A DNA stretch of 64,000 nucleotides from Panorpa germanica (taxonomy: Eukaryota; Arthropoda; Insecta; Mecoptera; Panorpidae), in the NCBI GenBank assembly GCA_963678705.1, contig OY783205.1, positions 26,961,034 through 27,025,033 of the forward strand, read 5' to 3'. Below are positions 62,640 to 64,000 of the stretch, piece by piece. Both the position numbers and the translations under genes were made by a program. The notes below the pieces were generated by a model that saw nothing but the letters and a program-made list of their open reading frames with translations, searched no databases and was not told the DNA's origin. Each line of letters begins with the position of its first letter. Positions within the stretch are counted from its first letter, which is position 1.

Positions 62640-64000
62640 TTATGTTTCACAATTATTTTTCTTTTCTTTTAATTCGTTCATTTCATTTTCTTGTTTATTT
62701 TCATGTGAATTAATTTTTTCTTCTTCGTCAAATATTTTTAAATTCTTTACATGGTACCAAACGCCAACGTCAAATATTGTTCCAACAGCAACAAACGCAG
62801 CTGATGTAAGATTAAGAACATATCTCAGCTGCTCTCCATTGTAGAGCCAACAATTTCCTGTTCCTGCGCAGGTTTTCCCCCAGACAATACAAGTTGAATC
62901 CAAAATCGCGCCAAAAAGAATAGGAGAAGGCATAAATGCGAACAAAGTCAATATCAATCCATCAAAACCCATGGAGACTGGTTTATCTTTCTCATCAACG
63001 CACCTTAAGAAATTATAAAAAATATTATGTAAAAACTATGTAAGACTTTAATGCATTTGTTGTTTTAGTTACCTAATTGAAACCAAAAAGTTTGTGGCGC
63101 GTCCAGTAGCTCCAGAGAACTTTAGTAAACAAACGACAGCTAAAAACATGTAAAACTCATTAAGACAGTCCACTGTACAACTCCCTGGAGTAGCAGTCCC
63201 TCCAGGTCCTAATGTATCCATGTTGAAAGTAAAGTTCTCCGAGTTGTTGATGCAGCTACATCCGGTAAACAACTACAAAACCATTAACAGCAGTTTAAAC
63301 TATGGTATATAAAAGATTTATTCTATTCTCAAGGAGTCAACCTTCGATCCATCTTTCAGTGTAATTTGATCCTTACATCCGGCGTGACAGGCTGAGATAT
63401 ATGTAGTCACGTTATCTTCAGAGCAGACTGGTGAATACTGGACGTAATCACATCCGCAAGTAGCGCTACAATTTGGCATCTGATCCAGCCTAAAACATGA
63501 ATATTCTTTTGCAGAAATAGTAATAAGAAATTTACTATTTAAATACTAAAAGAAAATCACTAAATTTTCAGAGACTTACTTTCCAAATTCGTCCAGTTTC
63601 ACATTGTTGTCATTCGCTTTACATCCCAGAAAAATGTACGAGATCATTCCAAGGACTGATATAACTGCTACGACGATATTCCACGCGGCCATTACCCTAA
63701 GTGATTACATATTTCTTTAGCTATCTAATTAAATAATTAAATAAAATTAAAATGTTTTTAAAAATACCTTGCTCTTGGCTTAAATTTCGTGATGACCAAG
63801 CCGGTGGACAAAATTCCAACAGCTGAAAATAGCAGGCCAACTGTACCTGTTACCAAACTAGCTGTAGAAGCACTTTGATGGTATTGAATTTCTATGTATT
63901 TCGCCATGTAGATCCAATATGGCATGTACCCCATGCAGTAAAAAGTCGAAGCCAAATTGTTAATGATGTAGATACGGTTTGTACAAAGGCGTTTCAGTGT
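62640..64000 (-). CDS. OATP tandem paralog 4, 3' part (exons 6-10), cut by the window edge
   Basis: Exons visible in coding order: the interior of exon 6 from beyond 64000 to 63768, then 63696-63580, 63489-63342, 63272-63073, 63003-62640. Lengths (117, 148, 200, 364) equal those of paralog 3, its nearest relative. The protein carries the same Kazal-like domain, GTATPGSCTVDC, and a Lys/Glu-rich tail that ends differently from paralog 3 (NNCET instead of NNIGK). The start and the OATP signature lie outside the window. Confidence 0.88.

Overview
The window is animal DNA, almost certainly from an insect and probably a moth or butterfly. It is visibly AT-rich, its genes are split by GT-AG introns, it carries one insect-specific seven-transmembrane odorant receptor, and it is packed with short inverted-repeat transposons (MITEs) and 5'-truncated LINE fragments. 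The order-level guess is inference; no species can be named from the sequence alone.

Left part (about 3.5-29 kb): one large plus-strand gene, the ortholog of vertebrate CMIP (C-Maf-inducing protein), reconstructed as 14 phase-consistent exons from 3786 to 28842 (1174 aa). It has a long disordered insect-type N-terminus, a PH-like domain, a CMIP core, an acidic linker and C-terminal leucine-rich repeats. Its second intron is about 15.5 kb and contains a complete five-exon odorant receptor on the opposite strand (11230-12881). A possible alternative first exon (20425-20466) would give a short CMIP isoform.

Middle part (28.8-40.7 kb): no recognisable gene. It holds the CMIP 3' region, very AT-rich DNA, several MITE copies, hAT-like scraps and one GC-richer exon-like island at about 34.0-34.2 kb that might be a non-coding exon.

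Right part (40.7-64 kb): a cluster of organic anion transporting polypeptides (OATP/SLCO family, 12-TM transporters with an extracellular Kazal-like domain). A divergent plus-strand member (40716-45878) lies tail to tail with at least four minus-strand tandem paralogs (49669-53739, 54908-57673, 58736-61475, and 62640 running off the window). Those whose exons are fully visible have ten coding exons of nearly invariant length and encode 697-700 aa. Their sequence resembles the Oatp74D/Ecdysone-importer branch, which is inference. Several introns of this cluster are made almost entirely of MITEs, and a LINE ends 3 bp past the stop codon of the first minus-strand copy.

At least six inverted-repeat families, one LINE family (three copies), a 113-bp and a roughly 150-180-bp tandem repeat, and several simple repeats account for much of the non-coding DNA.
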